Positions 21,851 to 29,488 of a stretch of DNA of 29,806 bases are shown here, in pieces. The stretch's first letter is position 1. Each line of letters begins with the position of its first letter. The notes beneath the pieces were generated by a model. It made no database searches, had not been told where the DNA came from, and saw nothing but the letters and a program-made list of their open reading frames with translations. The position numbers were made by a program, and so were the translations under genes. The DNA is from Claveliimonas sp963592205 (GTDB lineage Bacteria > Bacillota > Clostridia > Lachnospirales > Lachnospiraceae): positions 1 to 29,806 of the forward strand of contig CAVAVU010000063.1 in NCBI GenBank assembly GCA_963592205.1, given 5' to 3'.

Positions 21851-22658
21851 ATTTTGCTCCTTTCTCCAGCATCTCCGGTGTCATATTATAAATGGCATCA
21901 ATGATCCGGTTACGGTAAGTCGCATTACCGTCTCCCGGCTGCATATAATCATATGCGATCTCTCCGGCAAGTCCCATCGTGCACACTGCCGCCGCTGCCG
22001 CCGCGCATTTTTCTTCCGGATTCGCTGCAAGGAATGCAGTCATCATGCCGGACAACTGGCATCCCGTGCCAGTGATTCGTCCCATCTCCGGACGTCCGTT
22101 TCTTACCACATAGCACATCTTGCCATCACTGATCAGGTCGATCGCTCCTGTGATCGCGATCACACTTCCGCTCTGCACAGCATAGTTCTTCACAAATGCC
22201 ACTGCCTGATCCAGATTCTCTTCTGTCACTGCATCCGCCACATCAGCATCCACGCCCTTGGTCGTACCATTTCCTAATGCAAGCGTCTTGATCTCAGAAA
22301 TATTTCCACGGATCACATCAAAATGGATCTTTTCGATCAATCCCATCGCTGTATCGGTACGCAGCTTACTCGCTCCGGCTCCCACAGGATCCAGAAGTAC
22401 CGCATACTGCAGTTCATTTGCTTTCTGACCGGCAGCATACATTGCCTCGATCGTTCGCACATTCAATGTACCGATATTAATATTAAGTCCATTACATATA
22501 GAAGTAATATCGATAATATCTGCCGGTTCATCTGACATGATCGGACTTCCGCCACATGCAAGAAGCACATTGGCCACATCATTCACCGTAACATAATTGG
22601 TAATGTTGTGGATCAGCGGTGCTTTCGTTCTGACTTGTTCCAGGTATTTTCCTAACAT
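21837..22658 (-). CDS. thiM: Hydroxyethylthiazole kinase
   Basis: Phosphorylates the thiazole alcohol for ThiE, in thiazole salvage. 273 residues. Recognised by 'APLIHNITNYVTVNDVANVLLACGGSPIMSDEP', 'LNINIGTLN', 'LLDPVGAGAS' and the ATP-site 'GRITGTGCQLSGMM'. The open frame continues upstream to 22733, but that part lies in the riboswitch hairpin. ATG 22658 has GAAGGA about 7 bases upstream and is the start. It is the first gene of the operon, directly after a TPP riboswitch, so it is expected to be shut off by thiamin pyrophosphate. Confidence 0.95.
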   Translation of the reverse strand: MLGKYLEQVRTKAPLIHNITNYVTVNDVANVLLACGGSPIMSDEPADIIDITSICNGLNINIGTLNVRTIEAMYAAGQKANELQYAVLLDPVGAGASKLRTDTAMGLIEKIHFDVIRGNISEIKTLALGNGTTKGVDADVADAVTEENLDQAVAFVKNYAVQSGSVIAITGAIDLISDGKMCYVVRNGRPEMGRITGTGCQLSGMMTAFLAANPEEKCAAAAAAVCTMGLAGEIAYDYMQPGDGNATYRNRIIDAIYNMTPEMLEKGAKYEVR

Positions 22659-22699
22659 ATATTTTCCTTCTTTCACAAAATATATTAAAGCAACAGAAA

Positions 22700-22723
22700 G
22701 GAGACACCCATGCAGGTGTCTCC
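22700..22723 (-). terminator. Hairpin of the TPP riboswitch expression platform
   Basis: A perfect 9-bp stem GGAGACACC/GGTGTCTCC with a 6-base loop lies between the aptamer and thiM, followed on the minus strand by TTTCTGTTGCTTT. It is probably the switchable terminator; the U tract is interrupted, so efficiency may be moderate. Confidence 0.75.
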
Positions 22724-22740
22724 GAAAAATCATATATCGA

Positions 22741-22820
22741 TTCCTACGGCGGCATTATCCGCATCAGGTCAAAGGGTCGAAACTATCTGTTTCCTCTCAG
22801 CCTGTCTCACAAGCTCCCCT
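22741..22820 (-). ncRNA. TPP riboswitch (THI element)
   Basis: On the minus strand the conserved THI-box blocks appear in order: AGGGGAGC at the 5' end, 'ACAGGCTGAGAGG', 'GACCCTTTGACCTGAT', 'GCGGATAATGCCGCCGTAGGAA'. It binds thiamin pyrophosphate in the nascent leader of thiM-thiE-HAD-thiD-cytX and should lower expression when TPP is abundant. The hairpin at 22700-22723 is the likely output structure. Confidence 0.97.
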
Positions 22821-22853
22821 GTCTTCATTCATTACTTATGAACTCCAGTAACT

Positions 22854-22882
22854 ATTATATGGAGTCACATTCTAAATGTCAA
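22854..22882 (-). promoter_or_regulatory. Consensus promoter of the thiamin operon
   Basis: Perfect TTGACA (22877-22882) and perfect TATAAT (22854-22859) with a 17-base spacer on the minus strand. Transcription should start about 25 bases before the TPP aptamer. Such a strong promoter leaves control to the riboswitch. Confidence 0.92.
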
Positions 22883-22929
22883 TTATAATTCCCTGATACA
22901 TTTACCTCCGGTCGTAACAGTCAGATTAT

Positions 22930-24657
22930 TTACGCATTTGCTGCCACAACTCTTTCTGGCTTCTGTGCAGCTTCTTCCGTATTAAATCTTACATAAGTCA
23001 CACGATCCAGTGCCTCTTCTGCAATACCGGTGCAGTTATCTGCCACACGGTCAAGATTCAGCAGAATACCGGAATACGCTCTGGTAAGTTCCGGATCACA
23101 CAGCTTCTCCTGCAGACGCTCCAGATGCTTCTTGGTGCTCTTCTTCTGCGCCTTACGCATGCGTTTCTTATCCTGAATCACCTGCTCTGCCTTCTCTACA
23201 TCATCTGTAGCCACAGCCGAGATTGCCTGCTCAAATAGTTCCTCTGCAATCGTCACGCACTGTGCAAGTTCTTCCTTTGCCTGTTCTGACAGAATCTTTT
23301 CTGACGTACCGATTCGTCCATAAATGTCTGCCACATCACCACAGCGATCCGCAATACGGTCAATATTATTGGCAATTGCAAGATATCCTGCAACCCGTTC
23401 TGCCTGCACTTCCGTCAATGCTCCGCCGGTAAATAACTTTGAAATATAAGTCACAATTGCATCCTGCAATGACTTAATTGCATCATGATGTTTCTTAAAC
23501 AATGCTTTTGTTTCTTCTCTGTCATCTCCTGATACGATTTCCTTCAAAATCTTCAGCATCTTCTCTGTTGATGCCGCAATACGGTCAATCTCATTAGATA
23601 CCAGGAACATAGCCGGAATCGGCTGGTTAATCATCTTATCATCCAGATACTGCGGCTCATAAGAATGTACTTTCTTCGTATCGTCTCCACGCACGATTGT
23701 CGTTACAATCTTCACCATCAGCGGAATCAACGGCAGCCATACCAGTGTACAGACTACATTAAATGTGGTATGTGCATTGGCAATCTGTCTGGAGATCACT
23801 TCTATCTCCGGTCCTTTCGGTGAAATGAACTGTACAAACTTAGTCAACACTGGAATCAAGAACAAGAATACAATACTTCCTGTGATATTAAAAATACTGT
23901 GCGCAATGGCTGTTCTCTTAGCGTTCTTAGACTGTCCGATAGATGCCAGTAACGCGGTAATAGTGGTACCAATATTATCACCGAACAGAATCGGAATTGC
24001 TCCTGCCAGACCGATTACGCTGGTCACCCCGTCCGGGCCAGGCTGTGACGCAAAGTTCTGTAATACTGCAATCGTAGCTGAACTGCTCTGTACGACCAGA
24101 GTCATCACTACACCGAGTACTACACCAAGTACCGGAATATCTGATACCTTTGCCATCAGATCCACAAAAATCGGACTGTTTGCAAGCGGCTTCATTACAC
24201 TTCCCATGATCTCAATACCTTCAAACAAAAGACCAAATGAAAAGATTACCATACCTACATTCTTGACTTTCTCCTTCTTAGATGCAAAGTACAGCATGAA
24301 ACCAACAAAAATAATCGGGTATATATAATCAGTAATCTTAAATGCCATCAGCTGCGCCGTCATGGTAGTACCAATATTGGCTCCAAAGATAACAGAAATC
24401 GCCTGTGGCAGACTCATCAGTCCTGCACTTACAAATCCAATCACCATAACTGTAGTAGCAGAACTGCTTTGAAGCACAGCCGTAACTACGGCTCCTGCCA
24501 GCACTCCCATGATTGGGTTCTTGGTAAGAAATTCCAGAATCTTCTTCATCTTCTCTCCGGCAGCCTTCTGAAGTGCATCACTCATGCTGTTCATTCCATA
24601 CAAGAACAGCGACAGTCCACCGACCAGTCCAAATACTACCTTACTTGCTTCATTCAT
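22930..24657 (-). CDS. Na/Pi cotransporter family protein with PhoU-like tail
   Basis: Membrane transporter of 575 residues related to NptA/YjbB. The N-terminal 310 residues carry two inverted Na/Pi repeats, each with the 'QSSSAT' signature ('AVLQSSSATTVMVIGF' and 'LVVQSSSATIAVLQ'), plus 'GANIGTT' and 'GDNIGTT'. From about residue 345 to the end is a soluble helical PhoU-like domain ('IANNIDRIADRCGDVADIYG', 'LLNLDRVADNCTGIAEEAL'). It likely moves phosphate with sodium; export has been proposed for relatives. Two in-frame ATGs exist: 24660 lies 2 bases and 24657 lies 5 bases from AGGAGA, so the second is preferred. It is a single gene on the minus strand between the kinase remnant and the thi operon. 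Confidence 0.88.
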   Translation of the reverse strand: MNEASKVVFGLVGGLSLFLYGMNSMSDALQKAAGEKMKKILEFLTKNPIMGVLAGAVVTAVLQSSSATTVMVIGFVSAGLMSLPQAISVIFGANIGTTMTAQLMAFKITDYIYPIIFVGFMLYFASKKEKVKNVGMVIFSFGLLFEGIEIMGSVMKPLANSPIFVDLMAKVSDIPVLGVVLGVVMTLVVQSSSATIAVLQNFASQPGPDGVTSVIGLAGAIPILFGDNIGTTITALLASIGQSKNAKRTAIAHSIFNITGSIVFLFLIPVLTKFVQFISPKGPEIEVISRQIANAHTTFNVVCTLVWLPLIPLMVKIVTTIVRGDDTKKVHSYEPQYLDDKMINQPIPAMFLVSNEIDRIAASTEKMLKILKEIVSGDDREETKALFKKHHDAIKSLQDAIVTYISKLFTGGALTEVQAERVAGYLAIANNIDRIADRCGDVADIYGRIGTSEKILSEQAKEELAQCVTIAEELFEQAISAVATDDVEKAEQVIQDKKRMRKAQKKSTKKHLERLQEKLCDPELTRAYSGILLNLDRVADNCTGIAEEALDRVTYVRFNTEEAAQKPERVVAANA

Positions 24658-24739
24658 CATATTCTCCTCATTTCCTAATATATATGCTTCCTCTTTCTTT
24701 ATCGAGTAAACTTTATCAGAGAAATATGATTATCTTTTC

Positions 24740-24756
24740 AGATTTAGGTTAAATCT
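24740..24756. promoter_or_regulatory. 17-base palindrome upstream of the Na/Pi gene
   Basis: AGATTTA-GGT-TAAATCT is a perfect 7-3-7 inverted repeat. It lies between the Na/Pi start and the stop of the kinase remnant, touching that stop codon. It lacks a U run, so an operator is more likely than a terminator; the binding protein is unknown. Confidence 0.35.
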
Positions 24757-25612
24757 ATGTAAAATATGTAAAAATCTGTTCTTTTAATTTTTGCAGCTCG
24801 ATTGGTTTGGTAATATGTCCATCCATACCTGCCTTACCGCATTCTACAATACTTTCTGACGTTACCTGAGCGGTCAGTGCAAGAATCGGAATCTTCTTCG
24901 CATCACTCCGATTCATTTTACGGATACATGCGGTTGCCTCCATTCCATTCAGCACCGGCATCATAATGTCCATGAGTATCATATCGTAAGTATCCGGTTC
25001 AGAATCTGCAAACATATCCACAGCTTCTTTCCCATTCCACGCCTTATCCACCGTGATGCCCATATCTTTCAGATAAAACTCAGCGATCTCCATATTGATC
25101 TCATTATCCTCTACCAATAACACCCGAAGGTTTCTGTCGGTTACCGGAACAGATATCTCCGCCGTCTCTTTCGTTCTCTCGGATTCTGTATCCAGTTCAA
25201 ATGGTATCTGATACGTAATTCTTGTTCCTTTTCCAAGTTCACTCTCTACCTGGATAGAACCATGCATCTTTCGGATCAGCCCCTGCACGATCGACATACC
25301 CAGACCTGTTCCTTTATACTGAGTTCTCGCATCTGACTGTTCCTGGGTAAATGGCTTAAACAGATGCTCTTCTACGAATTCCTGACTCATTCCGACACCG
25401 GTATCTGTAATGATAAATTCATAGTATACTATCTTTCCATCGCAGGAAAGTTCGCCGGCATAGGTGTCAATCGAACCGTCCTTTTTATTGTATTTGATTG
25501 CATTGCTGAACAGATTCAGCATAATCTGACGAAGTTGAAGCGGACTTCCGATCAATGCCGTATGTACCAGATGACCTCTAAGACTCCGATGTGTGATTCC
25601 AGTCTCTGTAAG
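24755..25612 (-). pseudogene. Hybrid histidine kinase, C-terminal piece (ATPase and receiver)
   Basis: Downstream part of a sensor kinase separated from its N-terminal part by an in-frame TAG at 25613-25615. Translation past the TAG stays in frame and family-like ('LIGSPLQLRQIMLNLFSNAIKYN' N box, 'DTGVGMS', 'GTGLGMSIV'). A receiver domain follows with 'LLVEDNEINMEIAE', phospho-acceptor Asp in 'LMDIMMPVLNG', 'LTAQ' and 'TKP'. No good ribosome site precedes the only possible start (TTG 25555), so this piece is probably not made by itself. An isolated ATPase-receiver protein could not autophosphorylate without the HisKA helix. A single C-to-T change of CAG (Gln) would explain the TAG. Confidence 0.75.
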
Positions 25613-26461
25613 CTATGCATCTACTAACGCTCTCACTTCCTGCATCAGTTCCACAAGATCAAACGACTCTCTCGGAAGTTCAATCTGATCTGCTTCGATC
25701 TTACTCATATCCAGCACATCATTCACCAGTTCCAACAGATGACTGGCGGAAAGCTGTATCTTATCCATACATTCATTTTCCTTCGCCTGATCTCCCTGTG
25801 TCTTACGCATAATATCCAACATACCCATAATGCCGTTGATCGGCGTACGGATATCGTGACTCATACGGTTTAAAAATTCTGTCTTAGCTTTGCTCGCCAG
25901 ATCTGCCTCATGGAATGCAGATTCCAGTCGCTCCTTTTCCTGTTGTTCCTTCTCATGAAATTCCGATGTATTCTTGAACAGAATGATCGCATGAACTACA
26001 CTGCTCTCTTTCTGTTTTCTGCTATCGTACACCGTATCTCTGGACATAAGTACCGTCTTCTGCAGCCAGTACCGCCTGCCGTCATCACCTCGTTCACAGT
26101 ATTCTACCGTAATCTGTTTCGCGCCATTTTCAAACCGCTCCAACAGATTTTCTGACGAATCCGTGATCCTGTAATTCTCCTGCGTATCTTCTGTTACATA
26201 TTTTCTACGTTCTGCACAGTATGCATTGTAAGAATACGGAAGCTCTATATGCATTTCAAAATCACGCTTGCCTTCCGGATAATACATTTTCTCCAGCAGG
26301 TCATGGGTAATCTCCACAGTATATACCGCCTTTGCCGTATCCATCAGCGCATCAACGTAATTGCTGTTTTCCATCAGGGAATGCTTCACCTGATCGTAAT
26401 ACCGGATTAACTGGAGTCTTTCATTTCTCGCCGTCTCCTCACGGTCACGGAACGGCTCAAA
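25613..26461 (-). pseudogene. Hybrid histidine kinase, N-terminal piece (PAS-like and HisKA)
   Basis: The open frame runs from 26461 to the TAG at 25613-25615. It has a PAS-like sensor segment ('KAVYTVEITHDLLEKMYYP', 'RYWLQKTVLMSRDTVYD'), then a coiled stretch and the HisKA box 'FLNRMSHDIRTPINGIMGML' with the phospho-acceptor His, and it ends 'EVRALVDA'. The only start inside is GTG 26389 without a ribosome site. Upstream of it, the frame codes for a plausible 'EPFRDREETARNERLQLIRYY' linker that overlaps the GGDEF frame by 55 bases. It therefore looks like the continuation of the GGDEF protein, cut off by a one-base loss near 26459-26461. It could still be made at a low level as a kinase fragment lacking its ATPase domain. 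Confidence 0.7.
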
Positions 26462-27786
26462 CTATCCAGATGTGCCTGTACATATGCAATCTGCAGCTTT
26501 GTCCACATATCCTTACGGGTGCTGTCTGTAGATAAAATCTGCACGATCTGCTCCACCGCTCCGGAATAACTGCCTTCCTCAGCCAGAAAGAATTCAGACC
26601 CTGCACGTAATACCCGGTACTGATCCAGCATCGCATCACAGTACATACAATCCGAAAAATTACAGTCCTGTTCCCGCACCCATGCCAGAATGCTTCGATC
26701 CTTTCTCTGTCTTGCTTCTGCCTCTTCCATCTTGGCACGGTTCTTATCGACATACATATTCTTATCCGCCAGGCGGAACAGTTCCCGCATCGTACACTGG
26801 TCAAAATCACATGATAGCGCATAGCCTACTGCATAACTCAGTGGCATTTCCGGATGCTCTGTAGAATACGCCGCCATATGTTCCCGGATCATTTGCAGCA
26901 TGTCCCGCACCTTCGGATGATCCAGTCCATGAAATACTGCAATAAATTCATCGCCGCCGTCTCTTCCGACAAAATATTCATCCGGCACAGCCTTTCTTAA
27001 TTCCACCGCAAAGGATCTGATATACTCATCCCCTTTTTCATGTCCCAGATTGTTATTGATCGTACGCAGATTATTCAGATCAAATACGCAGACCGCGGTC
27101 AGCTGATCTGCACTCACAGGTTCCGGATCCCCCAGAATCTCTTCGCATTTATTCTTATTCGGAAGCCCTGTCGCTTCGTCCAGATATACCTTCTTCTGAA
27201 GCATACGGTTCTGCGCTGCGAATTTTAATGCCTTGATCAGTTCAATACCAAACAGAATGACCAGACCGATAACATCTGCAAATACAAACTTTTCCAACAC
27301 ATTCAGCGCCGATGCCTTGCGCTGGGAATACGCCTCCGCATAACCGACTGCCTCATCACAGATTCCGAAAAATGTCTCGCTCTTCTCGATGATATCCGTA
27401 TTCTCATATCCATTTGCACGGACTTCCAGAATCTCTTTCTTTAGTTCTTCAAAATATGTAGCCAGTTCATCCATCTTATCCTGGAAATCCTTATCATCCA
27501 AACGCACAAAATTCAGTTCATCACTTCCCATACGGAGTCCTTCGATATAGGAGCAGATCGTATTCATCATCTTATCCTGCGGCTCTCCTGCATCTTCCAG
27601 CTTGATCATGCGCTGGGTTCCGCCTCGTACCAGTCCTGCATAATTCACCACCCGCGCAGTTCCCTGAATCTGCCCTACAAGCGACATGATTACAAAAAAT
27701 AATATAATTAAAACAACCGTCAACGCCATCATCAGCGCGCGGACGATATAGGTCGATTTCTTCCGTGTTTTCTGTATGTTATCCAT
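26407..27786 (-). CDS. Membrane GGDEF protein (diguanylate cyclase), probably N-terminal part of a broken hybrid kinase
   Basis: 459 residues. TM1 at about 15-40, an extracellular PilJ/NIT-like helical sensor ('NYAGLVRGGTQRMIKLE'), TM2 at about 165-185, then a GGDEF domain with 'DEATGLPNKN', 'VFDLNNLRTINNNLGHEKGDEY' and an intact 'GRDGGDEF' (GGDEF 277-281). No RxxD product-inhibition site precedes it. It should make cyclic di-GMP. After the domain are Cys-rich 'CNFSDCMYC' and a helical stretch whose last residues ('RRRREMKDSS') look out of frame. Shifting at 26459-26461 leads straight into the kinase piece. ATG 27786 is preferred to 27807 because GGAGTGAGAG lies before it. Confidence 0.72.
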   Translation of the reverse strand: MDNIQKTRKKSTYIVRALMMALTVVLIILFFVIMSLVGQIQGTARVVNYAGLVRGGTQRMIKLEDAGEPQDKMMNTICSYIEGLRMGSDELNFVRLDDKDFQDKMDELATYFEELKKEILEVRANGYENTDIIEKSETFFGICDEAVGYAEAYSQRKASALNVLEKFVFADVIGLVILFGIELIKALKFAAQNRMLQKKVYLDEATGLPNKNKCEEILGDPEPVSADQLTAVCVFDLNNLRTINNNLGHEKGDEYIRSFAVELRKAVPDEYFVGRDGGDEFIAVFHGLDHPKVRDMLQMIREHMAAYSTEHPEMPLSYAVGYALSCDFDQCTMRELFRLADKNMYVDKNRAKMEEAEARQRKDRSILAWVREQDCNFSDCMYCDAMLDQYRVLRAGSEFFLAEEGSYSGAVEQIVQILSTDSTRKDMWTKLQIAYVQAHLDSLSRSVTVRRRREMKDSS

Positions 27787-27824
27787 TATTCTCTCACTCC
27801 GTATCATAGCTATAATACGCTTTT

Positions 27825-27853
27825 ATTTTATCGAATTTCCGGTCTGTTATCAA
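27825..27853 (-). promoter_or_regulatory. Promoter of the GGDEF gene
   Basis: On the minus strand TTGATA (27848-27853) and TAAAAT (27825-27830) are 17 bases apart, about 40 bases before ATG 27786. Confidence 0.6.
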
Positions 27854-27878
27854 CTCTTCCCCCTCATTTACCTACAAG

Positions 27879-27896
27879 TATTCTACATTATTCTAC
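27879..27896. repeat. Two direct repeats with 10-bp period upstream of the GGDEF promoter
   Basis: TATTCTAC occurs at 27879-27886 and 27889-27896, one helical turn apart. The pair begins 25 bases upstream of the -35 box. The spacing is what an activator or response regulator dimer would use. Confidence 0.35.
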
Positions 27897-27903
27897 AACG
27901 CAA

Positions 27904-27950
27904 AAATGCTGTGACATATCTCTGCAATCCAGACACATGCCACAGCATTT
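27904..27950 (-). terminator. Terminator after the YczE-like gene
   Basis: The perfect 10-bp arms AAATGCTGTG/CACAGCATTT enclose a second partial stem (CATGTGTCT with AGAGATATG). The minus strand then reads TTTTT G. It lies about 25 bases past the stop of the gene at 27976. Confidence 0.75.
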
Positions 27951-27975
27951 ATTCTATATTAATTATTTTGCTATA

Positions 27976-28662
27976 CTATTTAGACATAAAAGACACGAAT
28001 CTCACATGCCGATCCATCCAGTCTCCAATCACTCCGATCACCTTTCCCATAGTAAATGCAGCCAGCACCGTGCCGACTCCGAGTCCATCCAGATGTCCCA
28101 GAAGAAGTCCGGTCATCAATGCCGTAATTGCAAGACAGATCACATCAAATGACACTTTGATCTTAGAATACTTCACCTTTGTAATATCAGACAACTCTCT
28201 CGGAAATAAATCTGTCGGGATGATCGGCAGTCCACAGCGGTTCGACAGTGCGATTCCGATACACAATAAAATATAGCTGATCACAAAATATAACACCCGA
28301 AGTCCGATTGATGCAGGCAGCGCATCAACCCAGATCTTATGAACATCCAACATCTCACTGAATGCAAATCCCACTACAAAACTGAATAAATACGGCGGAA
28401 CAAACTTCTTCCGCATGATCATCAGTGACAACACCAGCAGTCCCTGAAATATGTAGGTCCATGTACCCAGCGTCAGCTTCGGAAATACGTCCGAAAACGC
28501 ATACGGCACACTGGATATTGCAGAAATTCCTGATCCGGAATGCAACATCAGGACAACTCCCAGACTGTTAATAATGACCACAACCAACAGCGCCAGTTCT
28601 CCACGAAACACTGGAAGATTCTTTATATTTTCTATCGATTCTTTATTCTTATCACTTGTCAT
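27976..28662 (-). CDS. YczE/YitT-like multi-pass membrane protein (DUF6198 type)
   Basis: Membrane protein of 228 residues with about five helices after a short charged cytosolic N terminus. 'MLHSGSGISAISSVPYAFS' and 'GLPIIPTDLFPRELS' with 'GLGVGTVLAAFTMGKVIG' are the blocks by which I place it in the YczE group. Transport of an unknown small molecule or ion is guessed for the group; no substrate is known. ATG 28662 has AGGAGG 7 bases upstream; a TTG further up is inside or before this site and is rejected. It forms a single-gene unit with its own promoter and terminator. It is the last intact chromosomal gene before the decayed region on the right. Confidence 0.78.
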   Translation of the reverse strand: MTSDKNKESIENIKNLPVFRGELALLVVVIINSLGVVLMLHSGSGISAISSVPYAFSDVFPKLTLGTWTYIFQGLLVLSLMIMRKKFVPPYLFSFVVGFAFSEMLDVHKIWVDALPASIGLRVLYFVISYILLCIGIALSNRCGLPIIPTDLFPRELSDITKVKYSKIKVSFDVICLAITALMTGLLLGHLDGLGVGTVLAAFTMGKVIGVIGDWMDRHVRFVSFMSK

Positions 28663-28689
28663 CTCAATTCCTCCTAAACACAACTTCTA

Positions 28690-28718
28690 AGTTTAGTCCT
28701 GTAAGGAAGAATTTGCAA
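28690..28718 (-). promoter_or_regulatory. Promoter of the YczE-like gene
   Basis: On the minus strand TTGCAA (28713-28718) and TAAACT (28690-28695) are 17 bases apart, about 28 bases before the start codon. Confidence 0.5.
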
Positions 28719-28766
28719 GAGTTTATTTTGGCAGACTTCCCTCCACACACAATGCCCCCGAGGATG

Positions 28767-29301
28767 TCAAGTCATTGCTACAAAAAATTCTTTATTTTCT
28801 TTCAGACCCCTCGGTAGGCCAATATATCCATTCTCATCTTTACCCATATAAACTGCGCTGAAATTATAATAATTTGAGCAACCCATTCTTTTATTTTTAT
28901 AATAAAGTGGATTATCAAAAGCTGCCATACTTCGAATCTGATTTTGAATTTTAGGTGTAAAATTCAAAGTATCTATGTATACACCATTCCCCAGTACAAT
29001 ATGTAATTTACCAGTAACATCTCTTACAGAAAACTTCTCTTTTTTCTTCCATGGTTTTGGACGATTCTCTAAAGTATCAACACTTCCTTCAACGACAGCA
29101 GGAAACATTTCACCTCTCCAGCTTTTCATATATTGCTCGATTTCTTCTAATTCAAGTTTTCTGGTATGATTCAGTAAAAATATCTTCTGAACTATACGGA
29201 ATATTGGCTTCATTTAATTTCTGTTTCAGATTTTGGTTTTCTTTTTCCAGTTTACGCACTAATGCGCGAAGAGAATCCAGATTATATGCATCTATGTTCA
29301 T
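28767..29301 (-). pseudogene. Remnant of a TOTE-type helicase gene
   Basis: Two overlapping frames. ATG 29301 (AAGGTGA upstream) opens a 49-residue frame, 'MNIDAYNLDSLRALVRKLEKE...', a coiled-coil N terminus that stops at 29152. A second frame (from about 29213 to 28767) carries 'VYIDTLNFTPKIQNQIRSMA', 'AFDNPLYYKNKRMGCSNYYN' and 'GYIGLPRGL'. I recognise this second block as the linker between the primase-like and helicase domains of large DEAD/DEAH proteins of TOTE-type conflict systems. The primase-like domain and the whole helicase are missing, so an internal deletion with frameshift and a 3' truncation are inferred. The base composition is more AT-rich than the neighbours. The identification is from memory of the family pattern. 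Confidence 0.55.
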
Positions 29302-29343
29302 CGAATACTTCACCTTTCAACTTTATACAACATTACTTATTTT

Positions 29344-29488
29344 TTAATTCAACCGTTCGGGCACCGTCTGAACATTATAAAAATGGCGTTCATCTATATC
29401 ATCAATTCGCATAAATTTCAGATAGCGTGACCAACTCAAATAAAATTTTCTTTTGATATAAATTTTGGAAGATTCTCAAATTAGCTAA
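29344..29488 (-). pseudogene. Fragment of a DUF1016/YhcG-like PDDEXK nuclease gene
   Basis: In one minus-strand frame without a start codon, the translation reads 'ANLRIFQNLY', then 'LSWSRYLKFMRIDDIDERHF' followed by YNVQ, and stops at 29344-29346. This resembles the N-terminal domain of YhcG proteins ('LSWSHYLELMRI..ERxFYEIE'). Only about 45 residues remain, so it is a relic. It lies directly behind the KilA-N gene, overlapping its end by a few bases, in an AT-rich stretch. Confidence 0.45.

Noticed and set aside
25613..25615. In-frame TAG in the kinase as recoding (readthrough or pyrrolysine)
   Set aside because: TAG ends thrC and the kinase C-terminal piece as an ordinary stop, there is no recoding structure, and the same gene has a second lesion, so decay is simpler.
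26455..26465. Programmed ribosomal frameshift between the GGDEF and kinase frames
   Set aside because: No canonical slippery heptamer or clear downstream stimulator at the junction, and the kinase is further interrupted by a TAG.
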